Below are positions 49,674 through 61,540 of a stretch of DNA of 64,000 bases, piece after piece (position 1 is the stretch's first letter; every line of letters begins with the position of its first letter). This DNA comes from Xiphias gladius (taxonomy: Eukaryota > Chordata > Actinopteri > Istiophoriformes > Xiphiidae): contig NC_053402.1 in NCBI RefSeq assembly GCF_016859285.1, forward strand, positions 20,314,556 to 20,378,555, given 5' to 3'. Made by a program: the position numbers and the translations under genes. The notes beneath the pieces were generated by a model. That model made no database searches and was not told the DNA's origin. It worked only from the letters and a program-made list of their open reading frames with translations.

Positions 49674-52600
49674 GTGAGAGGGAGAGAAAAAGAAAGGAGG
49701 AGGAGGTAGAGAAAGGGAGGGAAAGAAGGAAAGGAAAAGCCCAGTGCCATCTCATCTTAATGCCGCTTTCTCTTGATTTTACTCTTGTTCCCTAATCTGT
49801 CCTGTGAGACCTTAACACCCCCCCGCATCCCTACTCTGCTCTCACTGTTCAGCTCGCCAACCACAGACACCCTCTATCGATCCGTCTGTCTGTCCTTCTC
49901 TGTCCGTCTGTCTGCCTGCCTGGCTCTCTGTCTGTCCGTCTGTCCGTGCTGATGTCTGTCTCTGTTTGGATGTTCGTCGTCCTCTTTATCTTTTTCCCAG
50001 TCCTGGCTCCACTCTCATGCTGTCACAAGTGGAAATTGAAAAGTCTTAAAAGATAAACTCGCAGTTCATCGCAGCAGGTCAGGGGTCACGCCGCGTCGCG
50101 CAGCTCCATCCTAGCCATAGCACTTAACAGTCCTGACACAACATCGTGCAAAAGTAAAGAAGTAAAAAAAAAAAAAATTAAAAAGCCCCTTTTCCCCACA
50201 AGTAAGTCACCACAGCTGCAGACATTACTCTGTGGACAAGATAAGTTTGAAGTGCGGGTAGGTGTGACATTTTCGTAGGCTCATTTGTTATGTTTTTTTC
50301 CTTTCTTTAATTTTGTAGCGTGATCTTGGCCAGACTGGAAACACAGTGTAGAATCTCAGTCTATCAGAACTAAGCTTGAATATCTTTGACTTGTGTACAT
50401 TCCTTTAACCTCTAACCCTGTTGCTGTTGCACCAATCAGCCAGTTATCAGTCTTAACAGAGAGGTTTTTAATATATTTATAGACACACATCTCGCCGTTG
50501 TGTGCTCAAGCAGGCAACTTCGTGTTCAGCACTGCATTGTGGGTTATCGTTGTGAAACTGGAAATCCTAGCCTAACTGAAGAGCACCCCCTGTCGATGCC
50601 TTTCTCGGGCTTGCCGGATACAGGAGGGATCAGGGACAAGTTAGGGGACATTATCGGTCCATCTCTTGCAGCCACACTGAATACATCACCTCAGCTGCTG
50701 TTGATGTATGGTCTATACGCCCTTATTCCTGTTTCTTTGCGGCCTGAAGGCCTTCAGTCACGAGAGAATCACAAAGTTATGGTGATTGAAGGTTTGGAGA
50801 ATGGAGATGGGAACAGGTCAAGTCCTTTTCCTTTTTGCTACAAAATCACCATCAAAGAAAACACGTATAAAAGAGAAGGCCAAGCACAACTCTATATTTT
50901 TTTATTTTAAATTTATTCCACTGTTGCTGTGAGTGAACATTCCAGTCTCTTTTTTTTTTTTTTTTTTTTTCCATTTAATGTGAGAGAAATTGGTGAAACC
51001 TTGGCTGTGGTAAATGTTGTTGCGGTTTTTCTCATGCTGTTTTTCCTCTGCCTTTTTTCCTTGTTATTGTAAGAAGCTTATTTTCCAAAAAAAAAAAAAA
51101 AAAAAAAGTTAGTGTATTGAATAAATAAACCAGCAACTCAGTTTATGACTCAAAACAGAAGAGTTTATCTGGACTCGTGCGGCCGCAGTATTAGATCAGT
51201 CCTTGGATTAATCAACCTGCAGTTTTAGGTCAGAACAGTGCTGGCAGCCAGTTTGGGAAATCAGCCGAATGCTCGCACGTTCAAGCCTGTTTTGTGACCG
51301 ATGTATCTCTATTAATGCTGCTTATTATTCTGGAGCTTCTAAGAAAGAGTAATGTTATAGAATTGCATTTAAAATACACATGAAAGAAAGTTTTATTGTA
51401 TTCTCTGGTCATTAAAACATCCATAAAAGGCCGGCTTTTTTTTTTTTTTTTTTTTTTTTTGGTCCATCTGACAGCTGAATCCCAAAATTGCCAACTATTT
51501 TTGATATTTGACCAGTGTATCAGCCAAATATTTACCAGCGTTTGGTTTTCGGGTGGTCAATAAATGTAAAGAGGTTTGGTTCATAAACACAAAATCAAGC
51601 ATTTAAGTTGCTCGCTATTACACAGAAATGCTGCATCATTCCTCCCCTCTAGACACTGTATTTCTGTGAGGACCTTATCAGACTTAAAAAAATTATATGA
51701 GACCATCTCTCAGTGGTGTAGATAATACCTTTTGGCCCCTTGACCATACACACCTTTTCCCCTTTTCTTGCTGTTTCATTCTCCCATGTGATGCACTGTG
51801 ACTTTCACAGACAACTGATCGGGGCAGTGCGTTTTTTTTTTTTTTTTTTAGGTGGGGTGAGAGGGGCCGTAAATATTTCAGCTTTATTAAAAGAAACAAG
51901 GCTCTCAATATGTAGCTAGACGGCATCGATGGCATTGTTATCGTATATATGTCATAAAGGAAAGTTAGGGGAAAAGTTTTTACAGGTCATGGTGCTCTGG
52001 GAAGCGGCTTGCCCGCAGATAAAAGCCGTTCATGCTTTTTGTGAACACGTCTGAGGGGAAGTGATGTGATTTTTTTTTTTCTTTAAAGTTGACTCGTGGA
52101 GAAAATCTAGCGTGGTGCAAGTCGTCAGTCGGCGTTGAACATTCATAAAAAAAATTTTGCAGCTTTTTAATGTGATGAATTGGGACAGTGCTGATAAAAG
52201 GCTAAAAAAACTAAGAAAAAAAAAAAACACTTCCAACGGGTTAATAGGTTGCCAAACGAAGTAAATGAACACGCTGTACAGTATGAATGCGTCTATTTTG
52301 CGTTTCCCTCCTCTTGACAACAGGATAAGTGTATGTGCAAAACAGATGCTAGATCAGAATGCTGCTTCTGAGCTCAAGGTTGTGTGATTCACTTGGGTAA
52401 ACTGAAGAGTTGGTGGTTTGCTTGAAGTGAATTGATAGTTGTTCCTGGCTTATGATGATGTTTGCTCAACTTTAGTTCAATAACAAAGCTACTCACACTG
52501 GTAGCCCCTCCCCCCGTTACTCTGCGGATCGCGTCCTATCCAAACTTTCTTTGGTCTCGAGGTCGTCGATGTTGTCAGTGGACGCTCTGGATGAAATGGA

Positions 52601-53310
52601 AAAAAGTGGCCAAAGACGAGCCGGCGTTGTGTAAGTGTGGCTCAGGATGGATTTGTCAAGGGCCAAGTCGAATTTGAGCATGCGACGATGTAAGTGTGCG
52701 GGGCTGGGGGCGGGCTGGGGGGCACAGAGGGCAGCGATCTGATGCTCTCAGTCTCCCGGGCTCTGAGGCGGTGCGAGTTGTTCGTCTGACCTGTACATTA
52801 GTCAGGGGTAAACCTCTGCGCGCCAAAGACCGCTCTTCTGCTCTGTCGTCGCTCTCATCCGCTGAACCGTGAGGTCATATTATAACCCTGTTTCCATTCG
52901 GTCTCTGTCTCGTATCCTGTCCGCCCACCTGCTGCCATCCCTCGTTCCTTCAGCCTTCCTCGTAGGCTCCCGCGCTTCTGATGAATCACCCCCCCTGCTT
53001 CTATGATACTGGTTATATACTGTAGACTTTGCAGTGTGAAATCATGTAATCCACAATCACAGGTTTTTGCATTCAGACCAGTTGTGTGCATTCCATCTTA
53101 AATTCTTTTGTTTTTGATATAATTTTTTTTATTTTTTAAATAAAGAAAAAAAATAAAGATACCATATGCATATTGACATACACGTGTCAAAACTCTTACT
53201 GAATACATACTCAGAATTAAGGACCTGATATCATCTTCTGTTGCCCTGTTACAGCACTTCAAATTGTACTTATGATTCTGCAGATTCAATAAAATGTCAT
53301 TTTTCTCACA
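49674..53310 (+). other. Probable long LASP1 3' UTR
   Basis: No new coding exon is visible for 3.6 kb after the LASP1 stop. Candidate polyadenylation signals are AATAAA at 51120-51125 and 53288-53293. Human LASP1 also has a long 3' UTR. The segment includes a TCTG/TCCG-rich low-complexity block (49880-49960), an A-run (51088-51107) and T-runs (50950-50970, 51436-51460, 51832-51850). Confidence 0.55.
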
Positions 53311-53979
53311 CTGTTGTTTGTGCTACATCTTCTGGAGTGTGCCCCCCCATCCAGCCTCGTTGCTTCGGACACAGAATCAGCAAGTTCAGCCCCTGGCACA
53401 AGACGAAATGTATTCTATGAGAATGCATCATATTTAGTCTCTCTCTGGCGTTCATGCAAGATCTTCATCGCTCGAAGGATGTTGTCGGGGGAATGTTTTT
53501 CTTTTTAAAAGGCGAATTGGGGCAAAATGGCTGGTGTGCTTGAGATTATGTAAGAGACTGGCCCTGGCACAGCAGATAGGGATGCATTTTTACATGTAGT
53601 GTTTTTGTTTTTTTCTGTTTTTTAATATTAGCTAAAGCTATCAGTATGTGCGTTCAGTGTTTTGGACACAACATGCACCCTGCTGTGATTAAGTTGAATG
53701 AGTAGAAAGTTACTTTAGATCGATCGGCACTGCTGACATTTGGGGAAAAATCACCTTCCAGTGTTGGGACATTTTTGCCCGGAGTTCGGCCTGCCAGGTA
53801 ATACTTGTTTTCCCCGGGTCGCTTCGCGCCTGAGAAGGACGCATTTTGGTACTTGCACAGAACGTTTCGTTTTTCCTTGGTCTAATCGGGACTGTAGTTG
53901 GTGGCTCGCTGAGGAAAAATCTGCCTGAGAGCCCAAACACGGGGCATAACATGGCACCATTTTATTCCCCTCACCTCCG

Positions 53980-54370
53980 CTTCCTGTTTTGGAGCGTGAG
54001 GGCGGATTTCGCTCCGTTGACCTCCGAGCGCTGCCGATCTTTGCCGACCTTCTGCACAGGCGGTGCTGCTGCTGCTGCCGCTACCGCCGCCGCCGCCGCT
54101 GTTTGCGCTGCGTGTCCTCCTCGCATCTACACCGTCCATCTCCGACAGCAGCTCCATCATGGTGGACATTTTGGTGTTGATGTTTTTCGCCATCGTGGGC
54201 CTCGTTTTCCTCTCCTACATCATCTACATGCTGTGATGGTGGTGGTGGTGAGGATGGTGATGGTGATGCGAAGAACTCGGCGTCTCAGGCGGCCGGTGCA
54301 CGGGCGTGCAAGGGGCGCGCGTCCCGATGTGTCTCTCCTGCATCCCTGGTTTCCACCACAATGGACAATG
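53980..54370 (+). promoter_or_regulatory. CpG-rich start of a small gene downstream of LASP1
   Basis: CpG-dense sequence with a CTG/CCG trinucleotide block (54063-54101) lies immediately before the micropeptide frame. No ATG occurs between 53992 and 54158, so any transcript starting in that interval meets the 54159 ATG first. A strong donor, ACAATG/GTAAGG, follows at 54371. The transcription start is inferred. Confidence 0.4.
54159..54236 (+). CDS. Candidate 25-residue single-pass membrane micropeptide
   Basis: The ATG has A at -3 and G at +4, a strong Kozak context. The frame runs 25 codons to a TGA. The peptide starts MVDILVLMFF, continues AIVGLVFL and ends SYIIYML. Apart from Asp3 it has no charged residue and one small polar patch, so essentially the whole peptide is a transmembrane helix. 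Upstream the same frame is open back to a stop at 54018-54020 but has no other ATG. It probably belongs to a two-exon transcript (donor 54371, acceptor 54637-54638, AATAAA at 55366) located just after LASP1. I do not recognise it as sarcolipin, phospholamban, myoregulin or another known family. In human the equivalent place next to LASP1 holds a locus I recall as LINC00672 (LASP1 neighbour). Homology is untested. Confidence 0.5.
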   Translation: MVDILVLMFFAIVGLVFLSYIIYML

Positions 54371-54638
54371 GTAAGGGAGCGTTTCGTTACTTCATATGAT
54401 TAATGCGATATTTTGCAGACGTTATTAAGCGAAAGCGGTCACGTGGTGCGGGGGTATTAGAAGTACGGGGAGGATACAAGTGAAATATTCCCGAGGGGGG
54501 CTTGTGCAGCCTCCCTACGGAAATGATTTCAGTTCTAAAACGGCGCAGAGTCTCTTGACCCCCTGCGGGAAAATTATCCCACCGCCGAAGAGGCAAATAA
54601 GAAAATGCTTTTGTTCCCCCTGCTGCCATCTGTTTCAG
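54371..54638 (+). other. Predicted intron of the small gene downstream of LASP1
   Basis: The donor GTAAGG at 54371 and acceptor CTGTTTCAG ending at 54638 define a 268-base intron. Both sites are close to consensus. If it is spliced, the micropeptide lies wholly in exon 1 and exon 2 (54639 to about 55390) is mostly 3' UTR. Confidence 0.4.
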
Positions 54639-55365
54639 GAGGAAGAGCCGGGGCCAGGCCGCGATGGTTCCCCACTGGAGCTCCCAGGTGGGATGCGGAG
54701 ACAGCGACCCGGCGAGGGAGAGGGGGAAAAACAACTGAAGAAGAAGAAGTAGAGGGCCAAACTCTGTCTGCCCCCCCCAAGTCCAATCTGACCGTGATCA
54801 TCCGACAGAAATTTCACTGCGAGAGCCCCCCCCCACTCACTCCGGCCACTGTGTTTTCTATCGAGGCTGTTTCTCTCTGTGGAGGAGGAGAAACGTTACC
54901 ATCAAAAAAAAAAAAATCCCCCCAGTGATGGACACAGGACGGTGTTTTTTTTGTAGGTTTGAGTGTAGCACGGGTGAAGAAGTATTTTTCCCCTGTTCTA
55001 GCACCGTGAGCTAATTATAGTTTGCACCTGTGATGTGTAGCGTTCAGTTTAACGGTATGATCCGTAGGACGCCATGTGGGGCCCAAACCTCGGGTCCCGC
55101 TCCTCCTCACTACAATCAAGATTTTTTAACTCTGTCGTTGTGTTTTGTCTCGATTTATTTATTTATTTTTTGGGCTGCAAATGACACGCATGAGGGGCAA
55201 CGGTGTCGTTTCAGAAATCCACCCACTGTATGTGCTTCTCGTTTTGTTTTTTGTTTTTTTTTGTGCCACTAAACCTCATACAAACGATGTTGTGTATTAA
55301 TGATGTTAAGTTGACTGATGCACTGATGATTTACAGAGATCCACGACAGTCTTCGCGATGTGTCA

Positions 55366-55371
55366 AATAAA
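55366..55371 (+). other. Polyadenylation signal AATAAA, small gene downstream of LASP1
   Basis: The context TCAAATAAAGATGATTTTGAG is a typical 3' end. It lies 1.1 kb downstream of the micropeptide stop and marks an independent transcription unit separate from LASP1. Confidence 0.6.
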
Positions 55372-55399
55372 GATGATTTTGAGTAAACCCAGCTGCTTT

Positions 55400-56259
55400 C
55401 TCCTCAGTTCCACGCGCAGGTCGCCGTATTCGTCTCCTGTTGACAGCCAGTAGATCATTCAGTTTCGTCGAGGGGGGGAAACGTTCTCCCGAGCGAAACA
55501 GTGACATTTTTAAAGTGCAGCTACAGGTTGTTTTTTTTTTTTTAAATCACCTTCTTCTGGTACTTGGCCTTATCGGATTGGCACGATGGAGGCGGGGACA
55601 GTGGACATGAAGAGAGAGGATCATAACACTCAACAGAGGTCACTCGCTGGAGTCCAACCAGCGATGAAGGGGTCTAGGTTACCGGGGGCACAACACAAAT
55701 ATTAGTTTTGAAATGATCTTATTTCTTTCTTTCTTTCTTTCTTTTTTTTTTTTAGCTGCGGACACAGTGACCAACACTGTTCCGTTGAAGAGCATTTCCA
55801 CTGTGGATCGAGCCTTGGTATTATTAGATGTCTGGGGCCAGGTGCTGCCTCGGTGCCTGTACTTGGCTTCGTTTCTCATCCTTTTCGGGAAAATTTCCTT
55901 TACGTGTCTGCGGCAACCGTCGGACCAGTACATTAGCAACGAAGAAGCCGTTACAGTCAAAGGTAGCCTCGAACAACCCGATGCTCCACAGGGCATCAGA
56001 CTGAAACCGACCCCAGCTGTTGTATCCCAAGGATCCCAAGGAAATCTGTTATGGTAGTTACTATACGGTGTCCAAAACAGAGTCGTAGACCTTTAAAGGG
56101 TGGGGGGTGGGGGGGCAATATGGTCTCCACACTAATTTCCCCCCTCCCTGCCCGCTGGGCAGAACGCTATGTAGCTGCCTCTATAATTTTAACAACAAAA
56201 CTATCCCCACGTGGAACTTAATCTCATCAAACGTAAAAAAAAAAAAAAAAGCGAGCTCT

Positions 56260-56313
<54 letters not shown>

Positions 56314-56741
56314 ATGCAGCCGACCCTGACCTCTGATCTGTGTGTGAAGGTGGAAGGCATCAGCATTAATATTAGTAGTTATATACATTACAGTCCCTGT
56401 GTCTTTCTGAAAGCAGCTTGTAGTCACAACCGTAGCTGCTCCATGACTACATTTACCGTTGTCACTTTAAATTTTGTTTTTTTTTAAAGGACGATCATCT
56501 ATTCTGAGCCTAAAGCTGACTCACAAGCACATATTTTCTCGACTGAAGCGCTCTGCTCACAATTTCCTGTCGAGGGAGACATGCTGGCACGGTGGTGTGA
56601 GCAGCCATCGCCTGTGTCAAGGAGGGGGAGGGAGGGGGGGGGGGAATTCATGCTGCTTGTGGTCCAGCAGATGGTGCTGCTCACCCACAGCAGGCTCCGG
56701 AGACTCAGCCGGTGGCAGCGCGTCCATGGAGCGAAGTCCAG

Positions 56742-56790
<49 letters not shown>

Positions 56791-57220
56791 CGTGTGGAAG
56801 AACGGGCTGACACTCACAGCTGATGGAAAACAGCAGGTATGTTATGTTTGGAACGATTCGGGACACACAAATACGGGAGAGGGGAGCCCTTTGTTCATAG
56901 CCGTAACTTATTTCTTCATGTTTTACAGTGTATTGGTTTGAATGATCATATTTTGAAAACAACCTTTTTTCCGATAGAGCATTATTCACTATGAACAAGA
57001 TTCCTGTCTACATTTTCGTTTCATTCAACAGATAAAGGCCTCCTCCATCCTGCTGAGCGCCCTCGAGTGTGTCCGTCCGTCTCCAAGGTCACAGGTCAGC
57101 GGCTCCTTCTCCGGGGTGGGATTCACTAATTTTGAGGATTTTGTACAGTCCCTTTAAGGAATCTTAATCTTGCACCGTCCCCTGAATGTGTTTCGAAAAC
57201 CCACTATTCCTAAATCAGTT
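55400..57220. other. Intergenic, microsatellite-rich
   Basis: This holds TG arrays at 56262-56310 and 56743-56786, a TTTC run (55726-55742) and several homopolymers. An open frame on the + strand (55756-56057, following a T-rich run ending in AG) has protein-like composition (STVDRALVLLDVWGQVLPR) but matches no family I know. Confidence 0.5.
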
Positions 57221-57372
57221 CAACATTTTGGGAAATAGGCTTATTTGCTCTCATGCCAAGCGTTAGATGAGAGGATCGATGCCACTCGCCTGTGTGTGCG
57301 CTAAAGATGAAGCTACATCCGGCAGCTGATTATCCTATCTCAGCACAAACACTGGAAACGGGGGGGGGGGGG
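57221..57372. repeat. Fragment of dispersed percomorph repeat
   Basis: CAACATTTTGGGAAATAGGC, GTTAGATGAGAGGATCGATG, ATGAAGCTACATCCGGCAGC and CACTGGAAACGGGGG occur in order. From memory this matches a common percomorph dispersed repeat of unspecified class. It is truncated after the G-run. Confidence 0.65.
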
Positions 57373-59600
57373 CAATATAACTGCAACTTGTCTTTTTTTT
57401 TTTTGTACTTTACAAATTAAACACACAGGAACCAAGGTGTTGATGATCATCTATCTCTCAGTAAGAGAGCATGTAAGCGCATTTCCCGCCAAAATCCCAA
57501 GCTATTCCTTCCTGTGTCGGTGCCTCAACGGAACCGCCCGCGCCTCCACCTCCTCCAACCACTCACCTAAGGTTTCTCACACATGTGTGCAGACAGACCT
57601 GCTCTGGGAAATAATCGGAATTCCTCTGCTGATAGTATAATCTACCACTTCTCGACACAACAATACACCCGCTGTACTATCTGAGAACACACACACACAC
57701 ACGCGCGCGCGCACGCACATATGCAGTCATCTCAAATCAAACTGCCAGATCGAATGACAGGGCAGCAGTCCACAGCAGCGGGTGCGTTGAAGCTGGACAG
57801 TAGAAAGTGGGGCAGGTTTTTGTTTTTTGTTGTTGTGTTGCCCTGCGTGTTGTGTGACCTCGTCGTACTGTTGCTGTAACTTAGACCCGCATTCCTGACC
57901 CCCCCCACACACACACAAACCCCTTCCCTTCGCCCACTGACCCCGCCACACTGCCTCTACCCACCATATCAGATCATGTCACAGCTATGTTATGTGTCCA
58001 TTGAATCAAAATAACCCAGGACAGGTGCCCTTTTGTTTTTTTCGCCTGCAGAGACCTTGGGTTTCCCCCTGCAGCGGTATTTTTGGGAAGATGCAGTAAT
58101 ACGGGACATTTTAAAGTGTTTATCTTTACTTTAAAAGAAAAAAAAAACCAAACACAGAGCACTCTGGCAGTTTTGCAGCCGCGCGTGTTTCTGAGCATAT
58201 TTTGTTGTCTTCCTGTATTTTCTTTACTGTTTTGGATAGCTGGTAAAATGTACGCAATGTGACATGACTGCCAGATGTTTCCAGTGCATCTTTCTACATC
58301 TAAAACACAAACAATAAGCATGCGGTTTGTTTGTTTTTTTGCAGGTTTGTGGAAACCTTATTTTTTTTCCCCATAAACCTTAAACGATTATACAGGGAGC
58401 TAATCTATTGTAGAGGGGGCGGCGATACTGGCTTCGTGGCCTCAATAAAACAAAATGCTCTGCAACCACAAGATATGATGATTCAAATAAGGGGAGTAAC
58501 TTTTACTTTTGGTCAACCTGAAAAAGTCTTCCGTGCTTTTTTTTTTTTTTTTTCTCCAAATCTGCACCCGTTTGCCTCTTCCACGGCTGAAGGAAGCAGC
58601 CAAGGGGTCTTCTTTCGGGGGAATGTAAATAACCAGTCGCTTAGACAGACCCAGGGAACACAGGCTGAAGAAATGTGGACACAACACAGAAATAAATGAC
58701 AGCACTTCATCACGTGGAAAGCACCGAACAGAACAAATCGATGATGTACGACAACGTAAGAGGATCCCAATGTGGATTTTTTTTTTCCCCCTTTACATTG
58801 ACGCTGCACGTCGTGACCCCTTGATGCCCGCTGCTCGTTTGTAATGCCATCTCCCCTCTGTGGCACCTGTAACCTCTGGCAACCTTTTTTTTTCTGGCAT
58901 GTCAATGAGACCGAGGGTGGGGGCGAGAATGAGGAATCGAGTGTAATAATACAATAGGTGGCCTGGGAAGGAGGGAGGGGTGGGGTGGGGTGGGGCGCAG
59001 AGAGGATAGAGACAGAGCAAATCAAGAAAAAAGGATTCCAAAGAAAGAAATGAGGGAAAGAGAGAAGGAGGGAGGGAGAGAGGGAGGGAGGGGTTGCCTC
59101 TGCGCTTAGCCATGGCCTTCAGCTTTGGAGTTCCTGTTGTTCTGGGGGTGGGAGTTTCCCTCCGTGCGGGCCGAGAGGGAAACGACAGAGGATGTCTTTT
59201 TCCTGGCTGGCCAAGAATGCCCGGGCCTCGAGGTCTTTCCTCTGCTCGTGTGCGCCAGAGTGTTCAGGTGGATGAAGTGAGCCGCCGTCCCCCTCCTCAC
59301 GCTCCGGACGTCGGCCGGTGGAACACTGGTGCTCTGCAAGAACATTCCTCCCCGGGGCACAGGGGCGTCTGCTCTTAAACACCCAGTCCAACCCTCAGCC
59401 AGAGCTCGGACTACACGTCCCTACATGCTTCCCCCAACGGCAGGGGGGCGGGGGCCACAAATCCTGCCAGCCAATAGCCTCGCGCCCGGGGAGCTGCGGT
59501 TGGTGTGTTGCACGGCAGCTGTTGTCAATGGCAACAGAGGTTTTCAGGGAAGCATGAGCTGGACAGCTGGTAGAGGGTCCCCCAGTCCTCTGCCGGGAGT
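57373..59600. other. Intergenic, nothing coding identified
   Basis: CA/CG microsatellite (57688-57718), homopolymer runs and a polypurine block (58965-59095, GGGAGGGAGA-type) are present. CpG density rises after about 59150. Open frames here on both strands do not resemble known proteins. Confidence 0.5.
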
Positions 59601-60190
59601 CACGTGACGCCCCCGGCAGCCAATCCCATCCCTCCGCCCTCCTCTCTCCCTCCCTCCCTTCTCTCTCATTTGCTCGCTCTGGCTCGCTTAGGCTGCAGCA
59701 GGAGGGGGGGAGGGGAGATGGAATGAGAGGAGGGAAGTGGAGAGAGAGAGAGAGAGAGGGAGGGACTGGAGGGGAGGCGAGGCGAGGGGCCAGCTTACAC
59801 AGGGAACGAGTGAAAGAGCTTGAGAACGAAAACGGAGAGCGGGAGTCTCTTCCCCTCCGTGTGCTTATCTAGGAGATAGGTGAGGATCCCACGCACGCCC
59901 TCCAGCCTCCACCCAGAGGACAGGGGAAAGGAAAAGAGGGGAGCGCTTGGCTGCTCGTATCCGACTGTCACACTCTGAGACACAAGGAGAGACGGGATCA
60001 TGCCTCTGCGGAGCGGCGCACCAGCGGCACTCGGCTGCCAGGCTGCCTCGCCTGCGTGAGGAGAGCGGGACCGGGCTGCTTCCTTGGGAATACCGAACAA
60101 GGGCAAAGAAGAGAGAGCAAAAGGAGGGAGGCAGCCGGCGTTCCCGTGCCATGACTGGGACCGGGAGGAGGGAGCTGGCTCGCTGAGATC
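59601..60190 (+). promoter_or_regulatory. CpG and purine-rich promoter/5' UTR of an unidentified gene
   Basis: Long GA-rich and CpG-rich sequence ends in a donor at 60200. An upstream ATG at 60150 opens a 12-residue uORF ending TGA at 60184-60186, just before the putative start codon. This looks like a typical long first exon of a vertebrate gene. The start site is not resolved. Confidence 0.4.
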
Positions 60191-60199
60191 ATGGACCAG
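60191..60199 (+). CDS. Putative first coding stub (Met-Asp-Gln) of an unidentified + strand gene
   Basis: ATGGACCAG in strong Kozak context (A at -3, G at +4) runs directly into GTGAGG, a consensus donor. No partner exon could be recognised in the remaining 3.8 kb, so the gene would continue beyond the window through a large intron. In the human order several genes flank this block (CACNB1, RPL19 and PIP4K2B among them), but three residues cannot identify one. Confidence 0.35.
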
Positions 60200-60224
60200 G
60201 TGAGGATGGAGAGGAGGGGAGGGA

Positions 60225-60257
60225 CTGAAGGGGAAGTGAAGGGGAAGTGAAGGGGAG
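60225..60257. repeat. 11-base tandem repeat
   Basis: GGGGAAGTGAA is repeated about three times just after the putative first-exon donor. Confidence 0.85.
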
Positions 60258-61540
60258 CGCATATCCGCGCCTCGCTGAAACGAGATAGACACGCACACAC
60301 ACCGGCAGCAGCTCCTGGTGCATTCATAACACCCATCATCCCCCTTTCCATTCCCTCGAGGCAAAAACAAACAGCGCAGCACGCTCCTTGTGCTGCGACG
60401 TTTCCTGCCCCCAGCGAGCAAGGTTCCACTCCGGGGGGCAGAGGTAGGGGGGGGGGGGGGTGCTGCTGCCGTCAGACAGCCACCGGCAAGCGCCCGGGCC
60501 TCTGGGGGAAGTGACAAAGCTCAAAACATCAGCGGCTCCTCTCTGCTGCCGGGCGTTAGATCAGCATCGGGGAGAAAAAGCAGAACTGAGCGTCAGAAAT
60601 AGCGGGGTGTGGCCGAGTTTGGTGGCTTAACGTGTCACGTAGCGGTGGACACCCCCGCCAAGAGTCAGTCAGGATGGAGGCGGGAGACGGGATGCCATGC
60701 AGCAGGGTTCCCATCCAGACCTGCCAGCGTGTGTGTGTGTGTGTGTGTGTGCGTGTGCGTGTGCGTCTTCGCTCATCCATCGAGGCTCAGGCGAGTGCGT
60801 CCGCCGCTTCGGTCATGTCACCGGCCTTTGCAGCGAGTGTCGTCACCGGCTCCGCTGGTTCGGCCCGAGAGCCGCTGCCTCTCTCTGGACCTGACGGTGT
60901 TTTCGGATACCTGGTGTGCGTTCTGCAGCCTGTTTGCCACAGAGCTCCGAGCGGGGGCCGAGCGCCGACGCCGCTGGGTTAGGTGTCGTGTCCAGGCCGG
61001 AGGCGACCAGCTGCTCGTGTTTGAGCGTGTGATGAATGGTCTTAGAGACGCCCTTCCCATGTCTCCCCACCGTGGCCCTCGACACCCGACCAGTGTTTGT
61101 CCTGCTCATCGATTACCTCACCCCCCGTCACCCCCCCCCCTTCCTCTGTCTCCCCCGTTGCTCTGCGTCCTCTCCTCTCCAGAGGTTGAAGTGGTGCGAG
61201 CATCAGGTTGGTGGGGGTGTACTGGTGACACACCCAAACCCAGCCCTTCCCTTGGGTAATTTATGCATGTGGTCCACGAGGGGAGCATCTCCTGCCTGTG
61301 TCCGCCCTCTCAGGTCAGGGTGACGTTAGCCCCCCACCCCCACCCCCTTCAGCAGAGATGATGTCATCACCGCTGCTGGCCAGACAGTGTGTGTGTGTGG
61401 GTGTGTGTGTATGGGTTCATGCCGTGGTTGCACTTGTTTGTGTGTTCTGTTCGTCTCTTAACCTTCTCTCCCCAATAACGCGGAGCGCTGGCGCGTTGGC
61501 GAGTATGTGAATGCCACATGTATGGGTCATGGCCTCAGTG

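Noticed and set aside
53846-54403. 185-codon + strand frame overlapping the micropeptide
   Set aside because: Poly-Ala from the CTG/CCG block and poly-Val/Met from a GGTGGT repeat dominate. It begins in non-CpG sequence upstream of the likely start and has no recognisable domain.
60609-61259. 216-codon + strand open frame after the putative first exon
   Set aside because: It contains a Cys-Val run from a TG microsatellite and GC-rich proline/arginine content typical of CpG-rich noncoding DNA. No domain is recognisable.
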